Notes under the pieces: model-generated | Seen by the model: only the letters and a program-made list of their open reading frames with translations | The model's database searches: none | What the model was told of the DNA's origin: nothing | Shown here: positions 1 through 5,139 of the stretch, piece after piece | Position numbering within the stretch: the first letter of the stretch is position 1 | Layout: every line of letters begins with the position of its first letter | Position numbers and translations under genes: made by a program | Origin: Oscillospiraceae bacterium | GTDB taxonomy: Bacteria; Bacillota; Clostridia; Oscillospirales; Oscillospiraceae | DNA: 6,822 nucleotides | Assembly: GCA_031261245.1 (NCBI GenBank) | Contig: JAISKU010000037.1 | Location: forward strand, 1-6,822 | Reading direction: 5' to 3'

Positions 1-134
1 GAGTTCGGGTCGGCGTCCACCGCGAGTATGCGCTTGCCCTGCTTCGACAGGTGGCGGATCAGCATCCCGCACACCGTCGTCTTGCCCGTGCCGCCCTTTC
101 CGGCGACGGCGATCACAACCGGCGCGGCTGCCAT
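1..134 (-). CDS. cooC: CooC/MinD-type nickel-insertion ATPase (N-terminal part, cut by window edge)
   Basis: Only the first 44 codons are in the window; the gene runs off the left edge. The protein opens with a beta strand and a deviant Walker A loop, G12-K-G-G-T-G-K18-T-T, whose signature lysine K13 marks the SIMIBI class (ParA/MinD/NifH/CooC). A second strand ends in VDADPN (D40, D42), the AVDADPN form common in CooC proteins. CooC ATPases drive nickel insertion into carbon monoxide dehydrogenase or acetyl-CoA synthase in the cytoplasm. The sequence alone would also fit a MinD- or ParA-like ATPase; the CooC call rests on the adjoining CooT-family gene, whose stop codon overlaps this start by one base (TGATG). 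A strong GGAGGGG ribosome binding site lies 5 bases before the ATG, so translational coupling is likely. The nickel-binding residues of CooC (a CxC motif further on) cannot be checked here. Confidence 0.8.
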   Translation of the reverse strand, partial: MAAAPVVIAVAGKGGTGKTTVCGMLIRHLSKQGKRILAVDADPN

Positions 135-328
135 CAGCGCCCCTCCGTGTCTATTATGACCGTGGCGTTCACGAGGTCGATGTACGTCAGGCGCCCCTGC
201 ACGCGTATCTCGCTGTCCATCAGGTCTGTCAAAATAATCTCGTCCCCGTCAAAGGTTATGGTGGTGACGTTCTTCGCCATCACCGTCTCCGACGACTTTG
301 TGTTCGCGTATGCCGTTGATAAACACAT
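134..328 (-). CDS. cooT: CooT-family nickel-binding protein
   Basis: A 64-residue cytoplasmic protein starting MCLSTAY. The family (CooT) consists of very small proteins with a conserved cysteine directly after the initiator methionine; in Rhodospirillum rubrum CooT this Cys2 binds nickel, and the protein supports CO dehydrogenase maturation. Here Cys2 is the only cysteine. The rest (VTTITFDGDEIILTDL, then a segment ending IDLVNATVIID) reads as a compact all-beta fold, as in the family. I chose the ATG at 328 because it produces the Cys2 N-terminus and has an AGGAG 7 bases upstream; the upstream ATG at 364 would add an Arg-rich tail, bury Cys2 and overlap the previous gene. The ribosome binding site (336-340) overlaps the stop codon of the His-rich gene, and the gene's own stop overlaps the ATPase start, so it is embedded in the operon. 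The family call is by pattern recognition. Confidence 0.82.
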   Translation of the reverse strand: MCLSTAYANTKSSETVMAKNVTTITFDGDEIILTDLMDSEIRVQGRLTYIDLVNATVIIDTEGR

Positions 329-338
329 AATATTTCTC

Positions 339-584
339 CTATAATGTCTGCGGCACCGCCGCAATCGCCCGCTCGATGTGCTCCGTGGCGCACTGCGCGT
401 CGGCGAGGCTGTTCCAAACCTCCTCGGCCGCCGCGTCGAGCCCGAGATGCTCCAGCGCGTGGCCGAGCTCGTGCAGCTCCTCCTCGTGAGAGCGGTTGTG
501 CGCGAGCGTGAACTTCAAAAGCGCCTCGGCCTCCTCGCGCGTCCCCGCCGAGCCGTGCGTATGCTCATGTGGATGATCATGCAT
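339..584 (-). CDS. small histidine-rich protein, putative metal-binding
   Basis: An 81-residue soluble protein that I cannot assign to a named family. The N-terminus alternates histidine with other residues (H2, H4, H6, H8, H10), like the metal-storage or delivery tails of nickel, cobalt and zinc chaperones. A predicted helix then carries H29, H33, H38, H42 and H46 at i/i+4-like spacing, among glutamates (HNRSHEEELHELGHALEH), so one helix face could bind metal. It has 11 histidines and one cysteine (C65), with no signal peptide or membrane segment. The ATG at 584 lies inside the last codons of the aldo/keto reductase gene (8-base overlap, ATGCATGA) and has AAGGAG 10 bases upstream. With CooT and a CooC-type ATPase directly downstream, a role as nickel chaperone or buffer is the natural inference. 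Cobalt or zinc binding is equally possible from sequence. Confidence 0.8.
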   Translation of the reverse strand: MHDHPHEHTHGSAGTREEAEALLKFTLAHNRSHEEELHELGHALEHLGLDAAAEEVWNSLADAQCATEHIERAIAAVPQTL

Positions 585-1716
585 TTTCGTACTTCTCCTT
601 CGCTATCTTCAGCGTGTCGATTATCTTGATTTTCTGCGGACACACGCTCTGGCACTGCCCGCACTCGACGCAGTCGGACGCCTTTCCGCCGAAATTCGTC
701 TCCCAGGAGTAGCCGAACCTCGCCGCGTTCGCGTCGCCGTAGATCAGCTCGCGGTTCATCGCGTCAAAAATGCGCGGAATCACGATGCTCTTGGGGCAGA
801 CAGGCGTGCAGTAGGAGCAGCCCGTGCACGGCACCCCGGGCAGCGCGGCGAGCGCGTCCTGCGCACCCTTGATTACCGCCTGCTCCGCGTCGGACAGCGG
901 CTTGAAATCCTGCATGTACGACGTGTTGTCGTCCATCTGCTCGATGTTGCTCATGCCCGACAGCACGGTAATCACCCCCGGCAGGCTCGCCGCGAACCGT
1001 ATCGCCCACGAGGAGTACGACGCGCCGCTCCCGCCCGCGTCGAACACCGCCTTCACGGAGTCCGCCGGGTTTGAGAGCATTCCGCCCTTGACCGGCTCCA
1101 TTATGACGACGGGCTTGTGGTGCTTGTTCCACGCCACGTCGTGGCATGCGCGCGACTGCACCCCGCCCGACTCCCAGTCGGCGTAGTTTATTTGCAGCTG
1201 CACGAACTCCATCTCCGGGTGCTTCGTCAGAATCTCGTCCAGCAGCTCCGCCGAGTCGTGGAACGAGAAGCCCGCGTGCTTCACAAGTCCCTTTTCCTTC
1301 AGTCCCAGCACGTAGTCCCAGATCCCGTACTCGTCGAACTTCGCAGTGCGCGTCGCGCCGACGTTGTGCAGCAGGTAGAAGTCGAAGTATCCCGCGCCCG
1401 TGCGCTCAAGCGACGTGTAGAACATCGCCTTCGCCTCCTCGGCGTCCTTTGCCCCGCTCCACGCGGGCAGCTTCGTCGCGAGATAAAAGCTGTCGCGCGG
1501 ATAGCGCTCGACAAGCGCGGCCTTTATCGCCTTCTCGCTCTCGCCGTTGGAGTAGCCGTAGGCGGTGTCAAAGTATTTGAACCCGCGCTCTAAGAACAAG
1601 TCCACCATCTTCTTCGTGTGCTCAAGGTCAATCGCGCCGCCGGGCCCCTCGCCTATCGTCGGCAGACGCATAAGCCCGAAACCGAGCTTGGGTATATTCT
1701 CTCCAAGATAAGACAT
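577..1716 (-). CDS. aldo/keto reductase with C-terminal 2x[4Fe-4S] ferredoxin domain
   Basis: A 379-residue cytoplasmic oxidoreductase. Residues 1 to about 285 form an aldo/keto reductase TIM barrel with the catalytic tetrad visible: D50 and Y55 in DTAYGY, K82 in ATKLP, H117 in YLLHN. Residues about 290-379 add a ferredoxin-like domain with two CxxCxxCxxxCP motifs (C297/300/303/307 and C349/352/355/359), each able to hold a [4Fe-4S] cluster. This architecture corresponds to COG1453, predicted oxidoreductases common in anaerobes; the physiological substrate is generally unknown. NAD(P)H-linked carbonyl reduction coupled to Fe-S electron transfer is the inference. The ATG at 1716 follows a GGGGGG Shine-Dalgarno-like run and a good promoter (-35 at 1777-1782). 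It is the first gene of the operon and overlaps the His-rich gene by 8 bases, linking it to nickel handling. The full catalytic tetrad and all eight cysteines are present, with no sign of decay. Confidence 0.93.
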   Translation of the reverse strand: MSYLGENIPKLGFGLMRLPTIGEGPGGAIDLEHTKKMVDLFLERGFKYFDTAYGYSNGESEKAIKAALVERYPRDSFYLATKLPAWSGAKDAEEAKAMFYTSLERTGAGYFDFYLLHNVGATRTAKFDEYGIWDYVLGLKEKGLVKHAGFSFHDSAELLDEILTKHPEMEFVQLQINYADWESGGVQSRACHDVAWNKHHKPVVIMEPVKGGMLSNPADSVKAVFDAGGSGASYSSWAIRFAASLPGVITVLSGMSNIEQMDDNTSYMQDFKPLSDAEQAVIKGAQDALAALPGVPCTGCSYCTPVCPKSIVIPRIFDAMNRELIYGDANAARFGYSWETNFGGKASDCVECGQCQSVCPQKIKIIDTLKIAKEKYENA

Positions 1717-1753
1717 AAAAATTACCCCCCGAAATACAAATTTTAACTTCTAT

Positions 1754-1782
1754 AGAATATACCAAAAACGCGATTTCGTCAA
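1754..1782 (-). promoter_or_regulatory. sigma70-type promoter of the reductase/nickel operon
   Basis: On the minus strand, TTGACG (1782-1777) and TATTCT (1759-1754) are separated by exactly 17 bases, a near-consensus housekeeping promoter. Predicted transcription start is near 1747, leaving a leader of about 30 bases before the ATG at 1716. The surrounding DNA is strongly AT-rich compared with the coding regions. Confidence 0.7.
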
Positions 1783-1794
1783 CATTGGTTTGAC
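1778..1794. promoter_or_regulatory. inverted repeat joining the two divergent -35 boxes (possible operator)
   Basis: GTCAA (1778-1782), 7 bases, TTGAC (1790-1794): a perfect 5-bp dyad made by the two opposed -35 elements. Two polymerases could hardly bind at once, so the promoters may compete, and a dimeric regulator bound here could control both directions. The symmetry may simply follow from two consensus -35 boxes facing away from each other; no regulator gene is in the window. Confidence 0.4.
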
Positions 1795-1818
1795 TTGTTC
1801 GTCCGATTTTGATAATAT
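1790..1818 (+). promoter_or_regulatory. sigma70-type promoter of the MFS transporter
   Basis: TTGACT (1790-1795), 17 bases, then TAATAT (1813-1818) preceded by an extended -10 TGa (1810-1812). GATAAT at 1811-1816 with a 15-base spacer is an alternative reading of the -10. Transcription would start near 1825, which places the TTG at 1809 upstream of the transcript and so argues against it as a start codon. Confidence 0.6.
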
Positions 1819-1834
1819 TAAATAAAAAAATGAT

Positions 1835-1840
1835 AGGTAG
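1835..1840 (+). promoter_or_regulatory. ribosome binding site supporting the TTG start at 1848
   Basis: AGGTAG, followed by TG, resembles AGGAGGTG and ends 7 bases before the TTG at 1848. Neither the ATG at 1830 nor the TTG at 1809 has any purine-rich site upstream, only A/T-rich DNA. It therefore decides in favour of the TTG at 1848. Confidence 0.5.
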
Positions 1841-1847
1841 TGTTTTT

Positions 1848-3014
1848 TTGACAATCTGGAGCCGCAATTTCATATGCGTCATGGCCGCGAACATGATGCT
1901 CTGCCTCGCGCATTTCGCCGTGAACCCGCTCGTCGCGTCCTACGCGACGTTCCTCGGCGCGGACACGCGCCTGACGGGCTTTCTCGCGGGCATGTTCTTC
2001 GGCGTCGCCCTCGCGATCCGCCCCGTGTCCGGCCCGCTCATCACAAAGGTCGATAAGCGCCTGCTGCTCATAATCGTGTTCGCGGCCGGCGTCGTCGCGA
2101 ACCTCGGCTACGCGCTCTTCCCGACGATTCCGCTGTTCGTCGCGTTCCGCTTCATCAACGGCGCGCAGTACAGCTTTGTCGGCTCGCTCATCATGACGCT
2201 CGCGGGGGACAATCTCCCGCGTGAGAAGATGGCCTCCGGCATGGGCGTGTACGGCGTCGGCGGCGCGATCGGCATGGCGGCCGCCCCGACAATCGGAAGC
2301 GCGCTCGTCTCGCTCTCGGGGTACCGCGCGCTCTTCCTGTACGCCTCCGCCGTGCTGCTGCTCGCGATAATCCCGTGCTGCGTGCTCACCCCCGACAAAA
2401 AGACGCGGGAGGAGACGGCCTCGACCGGAAAATGGTACAGAAACATCGTCACGCCGCGCTCCGTGCCCGTGACGTGCGTGTCGTTTTTCGTGATCCTGTC
2501 GTACTCCCTGTACAACACGTACATCATCAAGACGGCGGAGTCGCGCGGCGTCACGGGCGTAAGCGCGTTTTACCTCGTGCTCGCCGCCGTACTCGTCGTC
2601 TCGCGCCCGCTGTCCGGCACGCTCACGGACAAATTCGGCATAAAGCGCGTGACTGTGCCCGCGCTCGTCGTGCTCGCCGCGTCCTTCCTCGTCGTCGGAA
2701 GCGCCAAAACGCTCCCCGGAATGCTCGCGGGCGCGGTGCTCGCCGCCCTCGGCTACGGCGCGACCCAGCCGACGCTTCAGGCTATGTGCGTCCAGACGGT
2801 GGAGCCTCTGCGTAGGGGCGTCGCGTCGAACACGATGTACGTCGGCATGGATTTCGGCTTCTTCCTCGGCCCGTTCTTCGGCGGACTGCTCATCGACGCG
2901 CTCGGCTACGGCCGCATGTTCGCGCTCGCCGCGATTCCCGTCGCGGCCGCCCTCGCCGCGCTGCTCATAATCCTCCCCGGCTACCTCAGACGCCAAAAGG
3001 AAGTGCAGAGATAA
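1848..3014 (+). CDS. major facilitator superfamily transporter
   Basis: An integral inner-membrane secondary transporter of 388 residues from the TTG at 1848, with about 12 hydrophobic segments in two halves. A polar loop (residues about 181-203, TPDKKTREETASTGK) separates the halves. The second-half motif A is clear, GTLTDKFGIKR at residues 257-267, after SRP; its first-half counterpart is degenerate (GPLITKVDKR). The N-terminus TIWSRNF is typical of drug/metabolite-type MFS proteins. Substrate cannot be predicted; a multidrug or small-metabolite exporter is the usual guess. I chose TTG 1848 for its ribosome site and because the predicted transcript begins near 1825; ATG 1830 would add 6 residues and TTG 1809 another 7. 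The gene is alone on its strand, divergent from the reductase/nickel operon and sharing its control region. Its last 8 codons (RQKEVQR plus stop) form the first unit of a tandem repeat. Confidence 0.9.
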   Translation: MTIWSRNFICVMAANMMLCLAHFAVNPLVASYATFLGADTRLTGFLAGMFFGVALAIRPVSGPLITKVDKRLLLIIVFAAGVVANLGYALFPTIPLFVAFRFINGAQYSFVGSLIMTLAGDNLPREKMASGMGVYGVGGAIGMAAAPTIGSALVSLSGYRALFLYASAVLLLAIIPCCVLTPDKKTREETASTGKWYRNIVTPRSVPVTCVSFFVILSYSLYNTYIIKTAESRGVTGVSAFYLVLAAVLVVSRPLSGTLTDKFGIKRVTVPALVVLAASFLVVGSAKTLPGMLAGAVLAALGYGATQPTLQAMCVQTVEPLRRGVASNTMYVGMDFGFFLGPFFGGLLIDALGYGRMFALAAIPVAAALAALLIILPGYLRRQKEVQR

Positions 3015-3105
3015 AAAATCGCCCCCGCCGCCAAAAGGAAATGCAGAGATAAAAAAATCTCCCCCGCCGACAAAAGGAAACGCAGAGATAAAAAATCGCC
3101 CCCGC
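2991..3105. repeat. three-copy tandem repeat (38-39 bp) containing the end of the MFS gene
   Basis: Units lie at 2991-3028, 3029-3067 and 3068-3105, each running from CGxCAAAAGGAA through GCAGAGATAA and an A-run to CCCCCGC. The first unit holds the real C-terminus and stop codon of the transporter. The second and third would read RQKEMQR-stop and RQKETQR-stop in the matching phase, so the gene's tail plus its stop has been tandemly copied. Differences are a few substitutions and one extra A in the middle unit. Slippage or unequal recombination is the likely cause. Two units are untranslated. The last CCCCCGC is also the left arm of the following hairpin. Confidence 0.88.
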
Positions 3106-3115
3106 TCGGCGGGGG
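3090..3115 (-). terminator. intrinsic terminator of the gtrA operon
   Basis: On the minus strand a perfect 7-bp stem CCCCCGC / GCGGGGG with a 3-base loop (3115-3099) is followed by CGA and a run of six T (3095-3090). It lies about 45 bases past the gtrA stop and is a good Rho-independent terminator for the leftward operon. Confidence 0.75.
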
Positions 3116-3168
3116 AGACGTCGGCGCAGCCGACAGAGGGGGCAACCCCCCAAAGGGGGCTACCCCCC
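3099..3168. repeat. cluster of GC-rich hairpins, palindromic intergenic element
   Basis: Four inverted repeats stand in a row: CCCCCGC-TCG-GCGGGGG (3099-3115), GTCGGC-GCA-GCCGAC (3120-3134), GGGGG-CAA-CCCCC (3138-3150) and GGGGG-CTA-CCCCC (3155-3167). The build is like dispersed palindromic elements seen in many clostridial intergenic regions; a single copy in this window cannot prove dispersal. The two ends serve as terminators for the two converging transcripts. Confidence 0.6.
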
Positions 3169-3174
3169 TTTTTT
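3152..3174 (+). terminator. intrinsic terminator of the MFS gene
   Basis: AAAGGGGG, CTA, CCCCC(C)TTT forms a stem of about 8 bp with one extra C, followed by T's (run of six, 3169-3174). It lies about 140 bases after the MFS stop. Its DNA overlaps the last codons and stop (3160-3162) of the opposing gtrA gene. Confidence 0.7.
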
Positions 3175-3582
3175 GCGCTCAAACACAAAAATCCTGCTTA
3201 TCACATAATTGAGCACGAACACAACCACCTGCGTGGACGCCTTCGCCAGGAGCTCGCGGCGCAGCAGCGCGAAAACGGCGATGTAGCCCCAGTATTCCAC
3301 CGCCATGGACAAGAGCCGCCCGCCGACGAACTTCCCGAACTCCGCCGCCACGCCGCCGAACCCGCGCACGCCGCTGCGGAACACAAACCGCCTGTTCACG
3401 ACGTACGCGAACACAATCGCCGCCGAGATGGAGACGATGTTCGCCACCCTGTCGCGCACGCCGAAAAGCTTCGTCAGCAGCGCGAAAATCACAAAGTTTA
3501 CCGCCGTCGTCGCGACTCCCGCAACGGCGTAGCGCACCGTCTCGCGCGGCACGCGCGCCCAAAGCGCCCTAAGTCTCTTCAT
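3160..3582 (-). CDS. GtrA-family membrane protein
   Basis: A 140-residue membrane protein with four hydrophobic segments at about 17-38, 46-63, 88-108 and 113-131. Family marks: RY (17-18) and G22/T25/N29 in the first segment, NRRFVF (63-68) after the second, KFxxxR (84-89) before the third, and NYxxSRxFVF (125-134) at the end. GtrA proteins are thought to help move lipid-linked sugars across the membrane in cell-wall or O-antigen glycosylation; the glycosyltransferases usually nearby are absent here. The ATG at 3582 lies inside the preceding AI-2E gene (14-base overlap) with only a weak GGGAC upstream, so it probably depends on translational coupling. The C-terminal KKGG and TAG are encoded by the edge of the hairpin element, suggesting that the element set the present 3' end. 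Family assignment is firm; specific function is unknown. Confidence 0.9.
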   Translation of the reverse strand: MKRLRALWARVPRETVRYAVAGVATTAVNFVIFALLTKLFGVRDRVANIVSISAAIVFAYVVNRRFVFRSGVRGFGGVAAEFGKFVGGRLLSMAVEYWGYIAVFALLRRELLAKASTQVVVFVLNYVISRIFVFERKKGG

Positions 3583-4843
3583 CGTCCCGCGCGTCCGTCT
3601 CCGCGACCGGCTCCACTGCCGCCTCCGCGTCCTCCGCGCCGTACTCGACGCCGCCCGCGTACGCCTCCGTCTCCGTCGGAAGCCCGCGCGAGGACAGAAG
3701 CGCCCGCGCCAGCCAGCGCAGCGCGTGGTAGATCACGGCGAATATCGGCACGCCGAGCAAAAAGCCCCAGAAGCCCATCAGCCCGCCGAAAAGCAGTATC
3801 GCGAAGAGAATCCAGAACCCCGACAGGCCGAGCGACGTGCCCTGTATCCTCGGATACAGCACGTTCCCGTCAAGCTGCTGCAAAACCACGACGATAATCA
3901 CGAAAATAAGCCCCTTCGTCGGGTTTTCGAGAAGCAACAGCAGCGCCGACGGCACGCCGCCGATAAACGGCCCGAAAAACGGTATGATGTTCGTCACGCC
4001 CACGAGCACGGAGATCAGCACGGCATACGGTATCCGCGCGATCGTCATCGCGATCCAGCACACCACGCCGACGATAAGCGCGTCTATGAGCCTGCTCGTC
4101 ACAAAGCTCCCGCACGTGTAGTCGAGGAAGCGCAGCCCGCGAAGCGCGCCGGTCGCGAAGCGCGGACGCAGCACGGCGTAAAGCAGCTTCTTCACCTGCG
4201 CCGCGAACGTCTCGCGGTGGTACAGCAGGTACACCGCCACGACGAAGCCGATAAGCAGGTTTATCACCTCGCGCACCGCGCCTATCACGCCGCTCGTCAG
4301 GTTCGTGACTATCGTGTTCACCTGCGCGAGAAGCGTGGTTTTTAGCCACTCCGTCAAACTCTCCTCGATGTTCCCCACGAGGTTTATCACCGTGCGCTCG
4401 AGGTCGGGATTGTCGTCGAGAAGCCGCCGCGCCCACTCCATCGCCTTTGTGAAATACCCCGGAAGCTGCGAAATCAGGCTCTGTATGCTCGTGTAAATCT
4501 GCGGCAGCAGGAGCGCGAGCGCCCCGCCGATAAGCAGCAGGGCGAACACCATAGTCGAAAGAAGCGAGAGGATGCGCCGCTTGCGCGCGCCGCGCTCCGC
4601 CGTCTTGCCCTTCAGCCTGCCGTAGATGCGGTTCTCAAAAAAATTCATCGGCTTGTTCAGCAGATACGTCAGCACAAGCCCGTATATCACGGGCGAGAGT
4701 ATGCGCATAAGCTCACGCAGCCACGCGAGCCCCGTGCGCCAGCGCGACGCGATAAAGAAGCACGCGAGCCCCGCGACGATGACGCAAAGCGCGGTTATCC
4801 CCCAGTACAGGTACTGCAAATTCCACCGAAACCGTTTTTTCAT
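3569..4843 (-). CDS. AI-2E family transporter (PF01594-type membrane protein)
   Basis: A 424-residue membrane protein. Hydrophobic segments lie near 12-32, 45-63, 92-114, 185-208, 254-268, 273-303, 311-325 and 343-378, with a long extracytoplasmic or amphipathic stretch between about 115 and 184, the usual family layout. Hallmarks are GVTNIIPFFGPFIGG (282-296) and LDGNVLYPRIQG (324-335). Members are annotated as autoinducer-2 exporters after E. coli TqsA, but many move other substrates, including sodium/proton antiporters; the substrate here is unknown. An unusual acidic, low-complexity tail follows residue 389, with about a dozen Glu/Asp. The ATG at 4843 overlaps the rqcP stop by 4 bases (ATGA), with GGGAG upstream. 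The tail's coding region also contains the start of gtrA. Confidence 0.92.
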   Translation of the reverse strand: MKKRFRWNLQYLYWGITALCVIVAGLACFFIASRWRTGLAWLRELMRILSPVIYGLVLTYLLNKPMNFFENRIYGRLKGKTAERGARKRRILSLLSTMVFALLLIGGALALLLPQIYTSIQSLISQLPGYFTKAMEWARRLLDDNPDLERTVINLVGNIEESLTEWLKTTLLAQVNTIVTNLTSGVIGAVREVINLLIGFVVAVYLLYHRETFAAQVKKLLYAVLRPRFATGALRGLRFLDYTCGSFVTSRLIDALIVGVVCWIAMTIARIPYAVLISVLVGVTNIIPFFGPFIGGVPSALLLLLENPTKGLIFVIIVVVLQQLDGNVLYPRIQGTSLGLSGFWILFAILLFGGLMGFWGFLLGVPIFAVIYHALRWLARALLSSRGLPTETEAYAGGVEYGAEDAEAAVEPVAETDARDDEET

Positions 4844-5082
4844 CTTATCTCCCTGTACATAGCGGGCGCGTCGGCGGGGCGCGTCTTTTCATCGACGGAC
4901 AGCACCTGCACGCGCAGCCGCCGCTCGCCGAAGCGCACCTCCACGACGTCGCCGACCTTCACGTCCGCGCCCGGCTTCGCGTCGCGCCCGTTGACGGACA
5001 CGCGCCCGCCGCTCGCCGCCTCCGCCGCGACCGTCCGCCGCTTTATGAGGCGCGACACCTTCAGATATTTGTCAAGTCGCAT
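4840..5082 (-). CDS. rqcP: S4-domain RNA-binding protein RqcP (YabO)
   Basis: An 80-residue cytoplasmic protein, nearly all S4 domain. The start MRLDKYLKVSRLIKRRT (1-17) is almost the same as remembered B. subtilis YabO/RqcP, and the middle GRVSVNGRDAKPGADVKVGD is the classic S4 hairpin. RqcP binds the 50S subunit together with RqcH and takes part in alanine tailing of nascent chains on stalled ribosomes; the basic RLIKRR segment contacts rRNA. Length fits the family (about 80-90). The ATG at 5082 has GGGAG upstream. The Hsp15/HslR family shares the fold, but the short length and nearby mazG favour RqcP. It follows hup by 57 bases that hold a strong hairpin, and overlaps the AI-2E gene by 4 bases, making the two translationally coupled. 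Confidence 0.93.
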   Translation of the reverse strand: MRLDKYLKVSRLIKRRTVAAEAASGGRVSVNGRDAKPGADVKVGDVVEVRFGERRLRVQVLSVDEKTRPADAPAMYREIR

Positions 5083-5100
5083 GTCGTCTCCCGTTTTGCT

Positions 5101-5128
5101 CAGAAAGGACGCGGTCGCGTCCTTTCTG
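5101..5128 (-). other. perfect 13-bp hairpin between hup and rqcP
   Basis: CAGAAAGGACGCG, two bases, then its exact complement. In RNA the loop opens to about 4 bases on a 12-bp stem. It starts 11 bases after the hup stop and ends 18 bases before the rqcP ATG. No T-run follows in either direction, so it is not a canonical terminator. It may protect the 3' end of hup mRNA, mark an RNase cut, or give partial read-through so that abundant HU and scarce RqcP can share a transcript. Confidence 0.7.
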
Positions 5129-5139
5129 CCTCGTCTTTG

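Noticed and set aside
51..344. 97-codon plus-strand frame over the CooT/CooC genes
   Set aside because: Antisense to two overlapping genes with good ribosome sites; no recognisable domain.
134..364. Longer CooT reading from the ATG at 364
   Set aside because: It would add an Arg-rich extension, overlap the His-rich gene and lose the conserved N-terminal Cys2; the ATG at 328 has a clear AGGAG.
1117..1593. 158- and 144-codon plus-strand frames across the aldo/keto reductase
   Set aside because: Shadow frames; the reductase with its tetrad and cluster cysteines accounts for this DNA.
2991..3105. CRISPR-like array
   Set aside because: The units abut directly with no unique spacers; it is a simple tandem repeat that includes a gene's 3' end.
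1818..3188. 456-codon open frame on the minus strand across the MFS gene
   Set aside because: It is antisense to a clear membrane transporter, is made of Arg/Glu/Ala/His-rich text typical of the reverse frame of GC-rich genes, and its start lies in the hairpin repeat.
5101..5128. Rho-independent terminator after hup
   Set aside because: The stem is excellent, but neither strand has a T-run after it, so I list it as a hairpin of unknown role.
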